12,134 nucleotides of DNA. Origin: Candidatus Tectimicrobiota bacterium. Lineage in GTDB: Bacteria; JACPSX01. Every line of letters begins with the position of its first letter. The first letter of the stretch is position 1. Positions 1 to 6,987 of the stretch are shown in pieces. The translations under genes and the position numbers were made by a program. A model generated the notes under the pieces. It worked only from the letters and a program-made list of their open reading frames with translations, did not search any database and had not been told where the DNA came from. The stretch spans positions 1 to 12,134 of the forward strand of contig JACPSX010000019.1 in assembly GCA_016193065.1 (NCBI GenBank). Direction: 5' to 3'.

Positions 1-323
1 CCTTCTTCGTCAGGTCAAGCCTTCCAACCAAGCAGCTTTTCTGCCAAAGCCATGCCGGCTATCAGTTTCAATCCCTTCTTCGCCAGGTCAAGCCTTCCAA
101 CGCCAACGATCCCAGCCAAGCTGGGGGAAACTCCTACGGTTTCAATCCCTTCTTCGTCAGGTCAAGCCTTCCAACGAAGAACCGGTCCCGGTCACAATCG
201 CTCAACACCGCGTTTCAATCCCTTCTTCGTCAGGTCAAGCCTTCCAACTCCGTCCTTGTCGCGTTCTGGATCGGCTGGGAATGTAAGTTTCAATCCCTTC
301 TTCGTCAGGTCAAGCCTTCCAAC
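1..323 (-). CRISPR. CRISPR array, five repeats visible, continues beyond the left edge
   Basis: A 37-base repeat occurs at 1-28 (partial, cut by the window edge), 65-101, 139-175, 212-248 and 287-323. The last three full copies are identical. The copy at 65-101 has one change (T to C at 83). Spacers are at 29-64 (36 bases), 102-138 (37), 176-211 (36) and 249-286 (38), and none visibly matches elsewhere in the window. On the minus strand each repeat starts GTTGGAAGG and ends GGGATTGAAAC. The terminal ATTGAAAC is the common 8-base 5' handle of type III crRNAs, so I infer minus-strand transcription, the same direction as the cas genes. The copy at 287-323 would then be the first repeat. The array lies downstream of the cam1-like gene. 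Confidence 0.97.
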
Positions 324-415
324 AACGCGCTGCCATGCCGCTTCGAGGATGTTCCCCTCTACGACACCTGCGAAAGTTCACCGCGCCTGGCTGTCGAGAC
401 CTCGCCCTTGCTCCA
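324..415 (-). other. short spacer between the cam1-like stop and the first CRISPR repeat (leader position)
   Basis: Only 92 bases separate the last gene from repeat 287-323. In the inferred array orientation this is where a leader should lie, but it is GC-rich and I see no convincing -35/-10 pair. The array may depend on read-through from the cas operon, or promoter elements may sit inside the end of the cam1-like gene. If the array orientation were reversed, this would be the trailer side. Confidence 0.4.
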
Positions 416-1093
416 TCAGGCTTTCCTGTAGCTAGTGACGACCAAGGCTCTTTGAGTCCCGGGAATCGGCTTGTTGTTCGCATCGAACTCCGAGGCGATG
501 TACTGGCTGTCCACCCTGAGGTCATCGGCCGCCATCAATGCGGCAACGGACATGATGGCCGTCCCCCCGGTCAGGTCCACGACCATCGCCCTCTCGTCCA
601 GGCCCTTCGACTGGAGCCACCGAATCAGATGGGCGATGTCGTCCCTGATGCTCCTGAGGTTGGTGGGATCGACCGAGATCATCTTGTACCGATCCAGACC
701 AAGTCCGACCTTTTCCACTATCCCTTCCACCACCCGCTCCCTTTCGGTACGATTGGTCCCCAAGAACCCGCAGAACTCCGGTCGGAGCGCCCGGAACACT
801 TTGAGAACGGTGCTGTCGTCCTCGTGGCTCCTCAGGCCGACGGTAAAGATGACCCCGCGCCGGGGAATGTCGAGGGCCAGTGCCTCTCCAACCAGTGCCC
901 GGTGGCTGCGGATCATGTCCGCCCCGGAGGCGACTACGGCAACCAGCAACAGGATGGCCAGGGCGAGCAGCACGATCACCTCAGGCCTGTTGCCGAGGAG
1001 CACCGAGACGGCATTGGTGATGAGCTGAAAGCAGATGGCGACAATGGCGATCTCCAGCCACTTTTCGCGGAAGAAAGCCCTCAGGATCCTCAC
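416..1093 (-). CDS. cam1: Cam1-like membrane CARF protein
   Basis: This 225-residue protein has two strongly hydrophobic segments at about 14-33 and 38-58, then a soluble CARF-like domain from about 79 to the end. The CARF signature is DLTGGTAIMS at 173-182, the loop that contacts the cyclic oligoadenylate in this superfamily. Known Cam1 is a small CARF membrane effector that depolarises the membrane after binding cA4, and size and layout fit. Two segments rather than one is a difference from my memory of Cam1, so it may be a neighbouring family. The GTG start at 1093 has AGGAG five bases upstream and follows the csx15-like stop by 12 bases. It is the last gene before the array. A nuclease role is unlikely because no HEPN (R-x4-6-H) or PD-(D/E)xK motif is visible. 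Confidence 0.75.
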   Translation of the reverse strand: MRILRAFFREKWLEIAIVAICFQLITNAVSVLLGNRPEVIVLLALAILLLVAVVASGADMIRSHRALVGEALALDIPRRGVIFTVGLRSHEDDSTVLKVFRALRPEFCGFLGTNRTERERVVEGIVEKVGLGLDRYKMISVDPTNLRSIRDDIAHLIRWLQSKGLDERAMVVDLTGGTAIMSVAALMAADDLRVDSQYIASEFDANNKPIPGTQRALVVTSYRKA

Positions 1094-2504
1094 GACCGCT
1101 CCTCGCTACGCCGTCGAACCGGGTCTCGCCCGTGCGGCCCTGGCCCGTTCCCGGACCTCGTTCAGGTTGAGGATCTCCGCCACCTCGAACTGCGGGGGAT
1201 TGCTCCCCGCGACGGGCCGAAGCCGGAGGATGCTGGGAAAGTAGCCCATCCGCCCGTGGAGTTCCGCAAGAAGCGGCGCGGCGCCCACGTGCAGGCTTGG
1301 CGGGTTCACGAGGAGCGGGAGCGTCTGCCACTCCTCCGGCGTCAGGTTGACTTGGTCCACCAGCGCCCGCACCTGCTCGGCGAATGGTCGCTCGTGGCCG
1401 ACCTGCGCCCGGGCCTCGATCACCCGTTCCACCCCTGTAAACTGCTTTGGCCAGATCCTTTAACCCCGGGCCGTAGATCGGTGTTCCAACGCCGAATTGC
1501 TCCGAGGCCTCTCGGATGACCCTAATGTGCTCGTCGGAGGCCAGCGCGAAGACGGCCCGGGCGTACGGTCCACCAAAGATCGCTTCGTACTGCCGGATCT
1601 TAGCTACGACGGCAGTTACACCTTCGCCGTAGGGACCTCTTGTCTTGCACTCTACAATGCCGAGTCGCCCATTGCGCGCGACCATCACGTCTATCTCGCC
1701 CGTGAATCCCTTGATCCTTACCTTCCCCAGTACTTCGTCAAACAACTTGCACTCGTCGAGAGCGATGAGAGCGTAGGCCTCCACCCAGCCACCATTCAGG
1801 AACCCCCAGTCCGGTTCGCTGGTAGCCCGGATCCCGAGCTGCTCCTGCTTCCATGTCACCACATTGAGCTCCCCGAGCCTTTGGAGCGCCTGCAATCCCT
1901 TACCCTGGGGACAGAAAGAGAGCTGCGTTTCTTGCGACCACGGCTTCTGAGCTGTCTTCATCTCGATAACGACCTTCTTCAGGCAACGCTCATAAGCGCC
2001 GTCGTGGTTATCCACAAGCCATTTGACGAACTCCGTCCGTTCCCTTGGAATGGCGTTTGCGGATTGCACATCATCCATGAGTTCGCGTCCCGCCGCCCGC
2101 AACTGTGTCCCGATAGGAATCTTTACGTTGAACCGCTCTCGGGCAACCGGCTCCCCATTGGCCCCGAAGCGGATGAGCTCACTCGCCTCGGTGTTCACGT
2201 ACACCATTGGTGAAGCCGCCGCACGAGCCGCCTGATACGCGCCCAGCGACATGATCTTGGTTCCGCCGGTCAGATTCACGGTGACATGGGCATTCGAGTG
2301 CTTCTCGATCGCGCGGCCGCAATCGTCGCGCGCCTTCCGTAGGTCCCAGGGGTCCATCGTTAAAGGCTCAAGGACCTGCACTTTCGAGGTCCGCTCGTCC
2401 ATCGCCAACGCCCGGCGGAGATTCTCCGCCACCGACCGGATCCTGCGATCATCCGAAAGCAGGAATTGGACGCTCGTATAGCCCCCCGTCCCGGCAGCGA
2501 ACAC
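981..2504 (-). CDS. can2: Can2/Card1-like CARF plus PD-(D/E)xK nuclease (DUF1887 type)
   Basis: The N-terminal CARF domain carries [15 protein letters not shown] at 76-90, the cyclic-oligoadenylate-binding loop. The C-terminal nuclease shows GGWVEAYAL around Glu242, GEIDVMV with Asp272, and GIVECKT with Glu285 and Lys287, a full PD-(D/E)xK set. Can2/Card1 enzymes are cA4-activated nucleases that cut or nick DNA and RNA. Two ends look abnormal. The first residues match the family only from about [10 protein letters not shown], which begins upstream of the GTG start; GGAGGGAG lies six bases before an in-frame CTG at 2513. After about residue 358 (near 1431) the frame stays open for roughly 150 low-complexity residues that overlap csx15 and the start of cam1. 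That tail is probably not native. The normal protein would end close to residue 358. Confidence 0.8.
   Translation of the reverse strand: MFAAGTGGYTSVQFLLSDDRRIRSVAENLRRALAMDERTSKVQVLEPLTMDPWDLRKARDDCGRAIEKHSNAHVTVNLTGGTKIMSLGAYQAARAAASPMVYVNTEASELIRFGANGEPVARERFNVKIPIGTQLRAAGRELMDDVQSANAIPRERTEFVKWLVDNHDGAYERCLKKVVIEMKTAQKPWSQETQLSFCPQGKGLQALQRLGELNVVTWKQEQLGIRATSEPDWGFLNGGWVEAYALIALDECKLFDEVLGKVRIKGFTGEIDVMVARNGRLGIVECKTRGPYGEGVTAVVAKIRQYEAIFGGPYARAVFALASDEHIRVIREASEQFGVGTPIYGPGLKDLAKAVYRGGTGDRGPGAGRPRATIRRAGAGAGGPSQPDAGGVADAPAPREPAKPARGRRAASCGTPRADGLLSQHPPASARRGEQSPAVRGGGDPQPERGPGTGQGRTGETRFDGVARSGREDPEGFLPRKVAGDRHCRHLLSAHHQCRLGAPRQQA
1106..1432 (-). CDS. csx15: Csx15-like CRISPR ancillary protein, N-terminus apparently missing
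   Basis: The product is 108 residues from a GTG. I recognise stretches such as [33 protein letters not shown] and [18 protein letters not shown] as typical of the small Csx15 family, which accompanies type III systems. Related small proteins bind or degrade cyclic oligoadenylates, so a signal-lowering or buffering role next to two CARF effectors makes sense (inference). Csx15 proteins usually have about 20-25 further N-terminal residues. In this frame the codons just upstream read QFTG before ERVIE and then reach a TAA about 11 codons back. No good ribosome site precedes the GTG. The whole gene lies inside the out-of-frame tail of the can2-like reading frame, so an indel or deletion at about 1430-1490 probably removed its true start. 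Confidence 0.7.
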   Translation of the reverse strand: MERVIEARAQVGHERPFAEQVRALVDQVNLTPEEWQTLPLLVNPPSLHVGAAPLLAELHGRMGYFPSILRLRPVAGSNPPQFEVAEILNLNEVRERARAARARPGSTA

Positions 2505-3570
2505 GGGGATCAGGTTGGGCTCCCTCCAGCGGCGTCTTCGGGTTGGACTTGAACCATTGCTGATCCGGATAGTTGATCACGTCAGGAGCGTTCTCATCCC
2601 AACGAAGAATGCGGTGCAAGTCTTGCAAATTGTCAGTCATCCCGTTGCGGTACCCGTCCACTCGCGCCGAAAGGAAGTCGGTCAAGGCCTTGTCCGTCAG
2701 GGGCTCACGCCAACCTCCACCCCACTGCCGATAGCGCAACTGGCGGTCGAGAGCCGTCAGCGCCGTGACCTCTATCTTCGCGCTACCCATGCCAATCGGC
2801 TTGCCCATCCCCACCTTGTGGCAGGTGTCGTCCCACAGAACGAGGCCAAAGAGCAGCAGGCTCAGACCGGCCTCGGCCAGGTTGTTGTATTCCACTTCAA
2901 ACGTGAAGAATGCCCCCGGCAGGACGGCCTCCACCGTCTTGTTCTGGCCGTCTTTCTGTGCGCGCATGCGGGGACCCTGCGGCCGGTGGTAGTAGAACTT
3001 CCGCCCGCGGATCTGCGGGATGGGATCCTCCGGCTTGGTCGAATAGAAGTATCTGTGACGGGGCTTCGGTGTACTGAGGACTGCCAGCGTGAATTGCCGA
3101 GTCTGATAACCCGATTGCGCGACTGCATCTTGCACGCTCACGTTACCCGAAAACACCTTGCCCCGGTTGAGCATTCCGAATAATCGGCACGCCGCGCACA
3201 GCGCACCAACATCTTCACAGGACTGGAATTCGCGGGGCAGTCCGTATGACACTGTCTGCCGCTCGTAGGCCAACCGGTTGGGCAATGTGAAGCATGAATT
3301 TGAGGCCGCCTCGACGACGGCGCGAATGGCCCCCTTGAGCGACGTACCAGGAACCATGGGCCTCCCCGTGTGGTCGCGGCACATTTCCAGGGTCTCATGC
3401 ATCCGCGCCCGGTCGGCGCTCCCCTCCCGGTACTTGGGCACAAACAGCGCCGTGCGGGTGGTCAGCTTACAGGAGATGCGCCCACTCACGCCTTCGAACC
3501 TGTCATGAAACCGCACGGCCTCACGGACTGGTCCGCCGCCGGACAATCGCACAAATCCGTAGGGATTCAT
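2449..3570 (-). CDS. cas7: Cas7-like RAMP protein, TIGR03986 type (type III-D)
   Basis: This 373-residue protein begins MNPYGFVRL, close to the PYNFV start I know from TIGR03986-type CRISPR RAMPs. It has FVPKYREG (43-50), the RAMP core MVPGTSLKGAIR (72-83), a zinc-type ALCAACRLFG (124-132), GRKFYYHR (189-196) and a Gly-rich KPIGMGSAKI near 257-266. It would form one crRNA-binding backbone subunit. I see no clear match to the Csm3 catalytic Asp in the usual place before the PGTSLKG loop. The ATG at 3570 overlaps the csx19 stop (ATGA). It is shorter than the 600-plus residues I remember for some members. The last 25 or so residues, after about TPLEG (346-350), look like out-of-frame can2 sequence. 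Its end overlaps the can2-like frame by 56 bases, so the true C-terminus may have been lost or shifted. Confidence 0.8.
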   Translation of the reverse strand: MNPYGFVRLSGGGPVREAVRFHDRFEGVSGRISCKLTTRTALFVPKYREGSADRARMHETLEMCRDHTGRPMVPGTSLKGAIRAVVEAASNSCFTLPNRLAYERQTVSYGLPREFQSCEDVGALCAACRLFGMLNRGKVFSGNVSVQDAVAQSGYQTRQFTLAVLSTPKPRHRYFYSTKPEDPIPQIRGRKFYYHRPQGPRMRAQKDGQNKTVEAVLPGAFFTFEVEYNNLAEAGLSLLLFGLVLWDDTCHKVGMGKPIGMGSAKIEVTALTALDRQLRYRQWGGGWREPLTDKALTDFLSARVDGYRNGMTDNLQDLHRILRWDENAPDVINYPDQQWFKSNPKTPLEGAQPDPRVRCRDGGLYERPIPAFG

Positions 3571-4040
3571 GGCTCTCCCTCCCATGTCATCCCGACCAGC
3601 CGCTCGGACACCAGTGAGGCATCCGACCGGCACCGGAATTCGCGTCGAGCCAGCCGGAGCCGCCCATTCCCTTTAGGTGCCGCCCGGTACTCCAACTGCC
3701 GCCCGATCCGTAACTCATCCTTCCCCCACAAATAGCTACCCGTCTCGAACGTCTCCGTGTTTGCCAGCGCCGGCCACGGGCCAAAGGGGGCTCCGGGGTC
3801 CTGTTCGCCGATCAGCCTGGCACGATACACGTCGCCCCTGCGCTCCCAACGCAGCTCATACGCTTGCCCAAAGATCCGTCCGTGGGACCATTGGTCCGGC
3901 GCGATGGCTTCGGACGGGCCAGGGAAATCAATGGCATCCACGCGCTCCAGGATGGCGAAGGGTGCCTCGGTTCGTGGCGGCTTCAACCACTCCAGCAATT
4001 GATGAGCCGTCAGGCTGGCAATCCAGATTTGCTCGGTCAT
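3567..4040 (-). CDS. csx19: Csx19-like type III-D CRISPR protein
   Basis: The product is 157 residues, size and context matching Csx19 (TIGR03984), an accessory gene of III-D loci of uncertain function. Visible traits are GRIFGQAYELRWERRGDVY (54-72), a YLWG segment (103-106), and ELRIGRQLEYRA (109-120), which resemble the ElrW, llWG and Y-rich motifs I recall for the family. No membrane segment, signal peptide or catalytic motif is visible. The ATG at 4040 overlaps the preceding cas7 stop as ATGA, and its own stop overlaps the next start the same way, so translation is probably coupled. A longer open frame to 4151 exists but would overlap the previous gene without need. It lies between two Cas7 genes, the usual III-D place for this extra gene, suggesting a part in or on the complex. 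Confidence 0.7.
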   Translation of the reverse strand: MTEQIWIASLTAHQLLEWLKPPRTEAPFAILERVDAIDFPGPSEAIAPDQWSHGRIFGQAYELRWERRGDVYRARLIGEQDPGAPFGPWPALANTETFETGSYLWGKDELRIGRQLEYRAAPKGNGRLRLARREFRCRSDASLVSERLVGMTWEGEP

Positions 4041-4996
4041 CGCGGCCTCCCACCTCGGTAGCGGGCCATCTCTATAGGCATTTCGTACCGCCCGGCCTTC
4101 TCGATCCATAACCGCCCAAGGGTCGCCCAGGGGAATGTTGCGCCCTCGCAAATGTAGGTGCTGCGTAGGCCGTTCGACACCTCCTCGACCGATGGAACAT
4201 CAACTTCGTCCGGCCGGACGAAATCATAGGCGCCCGCGAGACTTTCGGCGACGAGCGACCCAGCGCCCGTCAGCTTGAGTTGCCCATTCGCCGGCCTCGG
4301 CGCATTCGGCCCGAGGAAATCCACGCGGATGCGCGAGACCTGACCCCGTACCCGCCCCAGCCCGCGGGACTTGGCCGCGCCAACCCGAATCAGCCCGTCG
4401 GCGAGGTCTGCAAGCACGAAACCCACAAGTCCCATTTGCCAGAGCTCGAAGTTCCTCAAATGTAGGCGCGTGGCGAAGGTCCCCTCGGTCACTACCTCCA
4501 GATCGAACTTTACGCCGTGCGCCGCACCGCCGGTGAGGCGGTCAATCCCTACCCCGTCGCGCTGCTCGGGCCTTGGTGGTTTCCCCACGGCGTACGCGTC
4601 TTCGGTCGCTAGCCGCCCGCCGAACCAGGTGGACCCAAACAGCCGACAAATGAGGCATGAGTCGGCATAAGCACGCGGACCCTCCAGGCCTTCCTCCTTC
4701 GCCTTCTTTCGCGCATCGAAGCAAAGGCCGCACGAGGCTTCAGGCTGATTCGCCTCTACGAACGGATTGCAGGAGGCGACTGGGTTTAAGGTCCTTGCGA
4801 TCCGTTCGGCGTGACTGCGGAACGTCCCTTTGAGAGAACTCCCGGGGAGGTAGACCTCTTGCGTCCCGTTACGCCAAGTGGTCACGAATGCCATGTCAGG
4901 TCCGCTTATCGTTGGCAGTCCCGACTTAATCAGTATCGGTCCATCGGGCGCAATCGCCAAGTCAATCACACATTGGTTCACAAGTTGCTTCAACAT
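4037..4996 (-). CDS. cas7: Cas7/Csm3-like RAMP protein with retained catalytic Asp
   Basis: The product is 319 residues. The start is the ATG at 4996, preceded by GAGGGGGA; a TTG at 5017 would add seven residues but lacks that spacing. The opening MLKQLVNQ...DGPILIKSG is typical of III-D Cas7 proteins. SGPDMAFVTTW (31-41) puts Asp34 where Csm3 carries its target-RNA-cleaving Asp, followed by YLPGSSLKGTFR (49-60). A cysteine pair in SCLICRLFG (113-121), with further cysteines at 76, 89 and 92, suggests a zinc site. RDGVGIDRLTGGA (146-158) is a conserved RAMP loop, and AAKSRGLGRVRG is the Gly-rich region. It starts 17 bases after the upstream cas7 stop and ends in an ATGA overlap with csx19. 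It likely provides one of two target-RNA cleavage sites in the complex. Confidence 0.88.
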   Translation of the reverse strand: MLKQLVNQCVIDLAIAPDGPILIKSGLPTISGPDMAFVTTWRNGTQEVYLPGSSLKGTFRSHAERIARTLNPVASCNPFVEANQPEASCGLCFDARKKAKEEGLEGPRAYADSCLICRLFGSTWFGGRLATEDAYAVGKPPRPEQRDGVGIDRLTGGAAHGVKFDLEVVTEGTFATRLHLRNFELWQMGLVGFVLADLADGLIRVGAAKSRGLGRVRGQVSRIRVDFLGPNAPRPANGQLKLTGAGSLVAESLAGAYDFVRPDEVDVPSVEEVSNGLRSTYICEGATFPWATLGRLWIEKAGRYEMPIEMARYRGGRPR

Positions 4997-5013
4997 CTTT
5001 TCCCCCTCGGCAT

Positions 5014-5925
5014 TCAAGCCGGCAGCAGAGCAGCAATGTGTTGCGTGATGAAGTCTCCTATTGGGTTGGCCTCGGGCCAGCCGCGCTGGAGATACACGGT
5101 CAGATCTCTAGGCTGAGTGAAGTCTACCGCCGCAATCTGCACGTCCACGAGGTGGCAGCACCCCAGCCCGCGTGATCGGATGCCGCCCAGCGGGATCATC
5201 CCTTCCATGAATTCCTGCAAACCCAATGCAATCAGCCCCAGGTCACGCTCGGTTGGATTCTCCAACGTCATGCTGAAAGTGAACTTGGTTTGCGCCGGGA
5301 CGATCTCATAGTCAAACTTGATCTGCTCTACCGCCCGTTCGCTGTCACGATCGATGCCCACCCCGTCCCGAATCTGCGTCGTTTCGGCCCAGGGCTCGAT
5401 GACAGGCAGGTCGTGGAAGCGCGCGGCTGAGGCGAGGTGAACGGAGCCGAACGTCTTGCACGTGTCGCACAGGTATTCGGCCAACAGATCGAGCAGGTGA
5501 GCCGCATTCAACTCCACGCCTATCCACCCCCCGCGCCGCAGCGCCCGCAGCGCCTCGCGCTCTCTCTGAGCTACAACGTCCTCTCCAACGGCCAGCGCGA
5601 GGCCACGGCTGGCGGCTTCGCTCACCATTCGGTACTTTTCCGCGAGGTCTTCGTTCATCGAGAGGCAGGGGTTCGCCCTGTTGAGCGCACAGGTGGCAAA
5701 TCCGGGCAAGTTCGGCACAAGCCTTTCCACCCCCGCCCGGAATGCGCCCTTGAACGAGGAGCCTGGAATAACTGGCCGTCCGATGCCATCGCGCACGATG
5801 GGGCTGTCGGTTACGGTGGATGCCTCCCGGCCGCCACCGATGTGCAGTGCGGTATCGAGAACCAGGGTGCCAGTAAACCGATGGCGGGACCGGAGGTGAG
5901 ATCGATCAAGGGGGTGGATTGCCAT
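5014..5925 (-). CDS. cas7: Cas7/Csm3-like (Csx7-like) RAMP protein with retained catalytic Asp
   Basis: The product is 303 residues. ALHIGGGREA (26-35) opens the RAMP fold. Asp40 in STVTDSPIVRDG aligns with the Csm3 cleaving Asp (IDNPVIRD in Csm3), followed by PVIPGSSFKGAFR (51-63). EYLCDTCKTFGS (150-161) gives the usual cysteine pair, RDGVGIDRDSERA (186-198) the conserved loop, and GGIRSRGLG the Gly-rich motif. The ATG at 5925 has a strong AGGAGG five bases upstream. A gap of 156 bases separates it from the second small subunit, more than most junctions here, so it may have some independent expression, though I see no clear promoter. It starts the second Cas7 block of the operon. It is predicted to coat crRNA and cut bound RNA. 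Confidence 0.88.
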   Translation of the reverse strand: MAIHPLDRSHLRSRHRFTGTLVLDTALHIGGGREASTVTDSPIVRDGIGRPVIPGSSFKGAFRAGVERLVPNLPGFATCALNRANPCLSMNEDLAEKYRMVSEAASRGLALAVGEDVVAQREREALRALRRGGWIGVELNAAHLLDLLAEYLCDTCKTFGSVHLASAARFHDLPVIEPWAETTQIRDGVGIDRDSERAVEQIKFDYEIVPAQTKFTFSMTLENPTERDLGLIALGLQEFMEGMIPLGGIRSRGLGCCHLVDVQIAAVDFTQPRDLTVYLQRGWPEANPIGDFITQHIAALLPA

Positions 5926-6081
5926 GCTGTCCTCCTGTCCTACAGCAATTGTGAAACAGGTCCCTTCACTCTATCTCTGTACCTTTCGGGAGCACCTTCT
6001 CTGATCTTCCTGAAGTATCATTGCGGAGTGTCGCTTCCACCCTCGTGCGTCTCCTTCTTTAGCTCGTCGCCGACTCCGTCG

Positions 6082-6510
<429 letters not shown>

Positions 6511-6515
6511 TCATG

Positions 6516-6974
6516 TCAGGCCTCCCGCTTGCGATACATGAACTCTGCGGCCAGGTGCTTTACAAATTCGCGGCACAGATCCAGGTGAACCCGGCGAGGG
6601 AGGTCGGCGTCTAGATCAGCAGCGTGCGCACGCTCGTCGTTCACGATCTCGTCCGCCTTCTGGCGGAGCGATTCAAGCACCGCGATGACTTCCCGCCCTA
6701 CGCTCTCCTTGGCCCAGCCATGGCTACGGGCATCGCGCCCGATCTGTTTCTTAAGGAAATCCGTGATGTCTGACACCTTGTCGGTGGTGTAAGCCAGATT
6801 CTCAAGACTGCGAATCTGGGCGTTCCTGAGAGAGGTCTTCGTTAGCCGCTCGGCCAGGATGCGGGGACGGGCATCCTCGAGTTGCTGATCACTGGCCCGC
6901 GCAATCGCCGCACGCACTGCCACACGAAGCAGAGCCTTGCGGTCCTGCTGGCTGAATCCAGTTTTCTCGCCCAT
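6516..6974 (-). CDS. cas11: Cas11-like small subunit, first copy
   Basis: The product is 152 residues from the ATG at 6974. An ATG at 6983 would add MRS but has AAAGG only one base away, whereas the later ATG lies eight bases after AGGA. The protein is charged and predicted all-helical, with no membrane or catalytic motif. It shares the pattern LRNAQIRSLENL (49-60) and LCREFVKHLAAEFM (133-146) with the next gene, so the two are probably paralogues. Size, helical nature and position after csx10 fit the small subunit (Cas11/Csm2-like) of a type III-D complex, though I have no specific family signature. It starts 13 bases after the csx10 stop. It could instead be an uncharacterised III-D accessory protein. 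Confidence 0.65.
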   Translation of the reverse strand: MGEKTGFSQQDRKALLRVAVRAAIARASDQQLEDARPRILAERLTKTSLRNAQIRSLENLAYTTDKVSDITDFLKKQIGRDARSHGWAKESVGREVIAVLESLRQKADEIVNDERAHAADLDADLPRRVHLDLCREFVKHLAAEFMYRKREA

Positions 6975-6987
6975 CGACCTCATCCTT

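Noticed and set aside
52-435. Plus-strand open frame across the CRISPR array
   Set aside because: It is made of translated repeats (NPFFVRSSLP units) and is an array artefact.
335-1519. Long plus-strand open frame of 394 codons
   Set aside because: It lies opposite cam1, csx15 and the can2 end; its product is rich in Arg, Pro, Gly and Asp with no family features. It is an antisense shadow of GC-rich genes.
1497-2213. Plus-strand 238-codon open frame
   Set aside because: Antisense to the can2-like nuclease motifs, which are clearly coding on the minus strand.
416-2504. Csm6/Csx1-type HEPN ribonuclease among the CARF genes
   Set aside because: No R-x4-6-H HEPN motif is seen; the effectors are a PD-(D/E)xK nuclease and a membrane protein.
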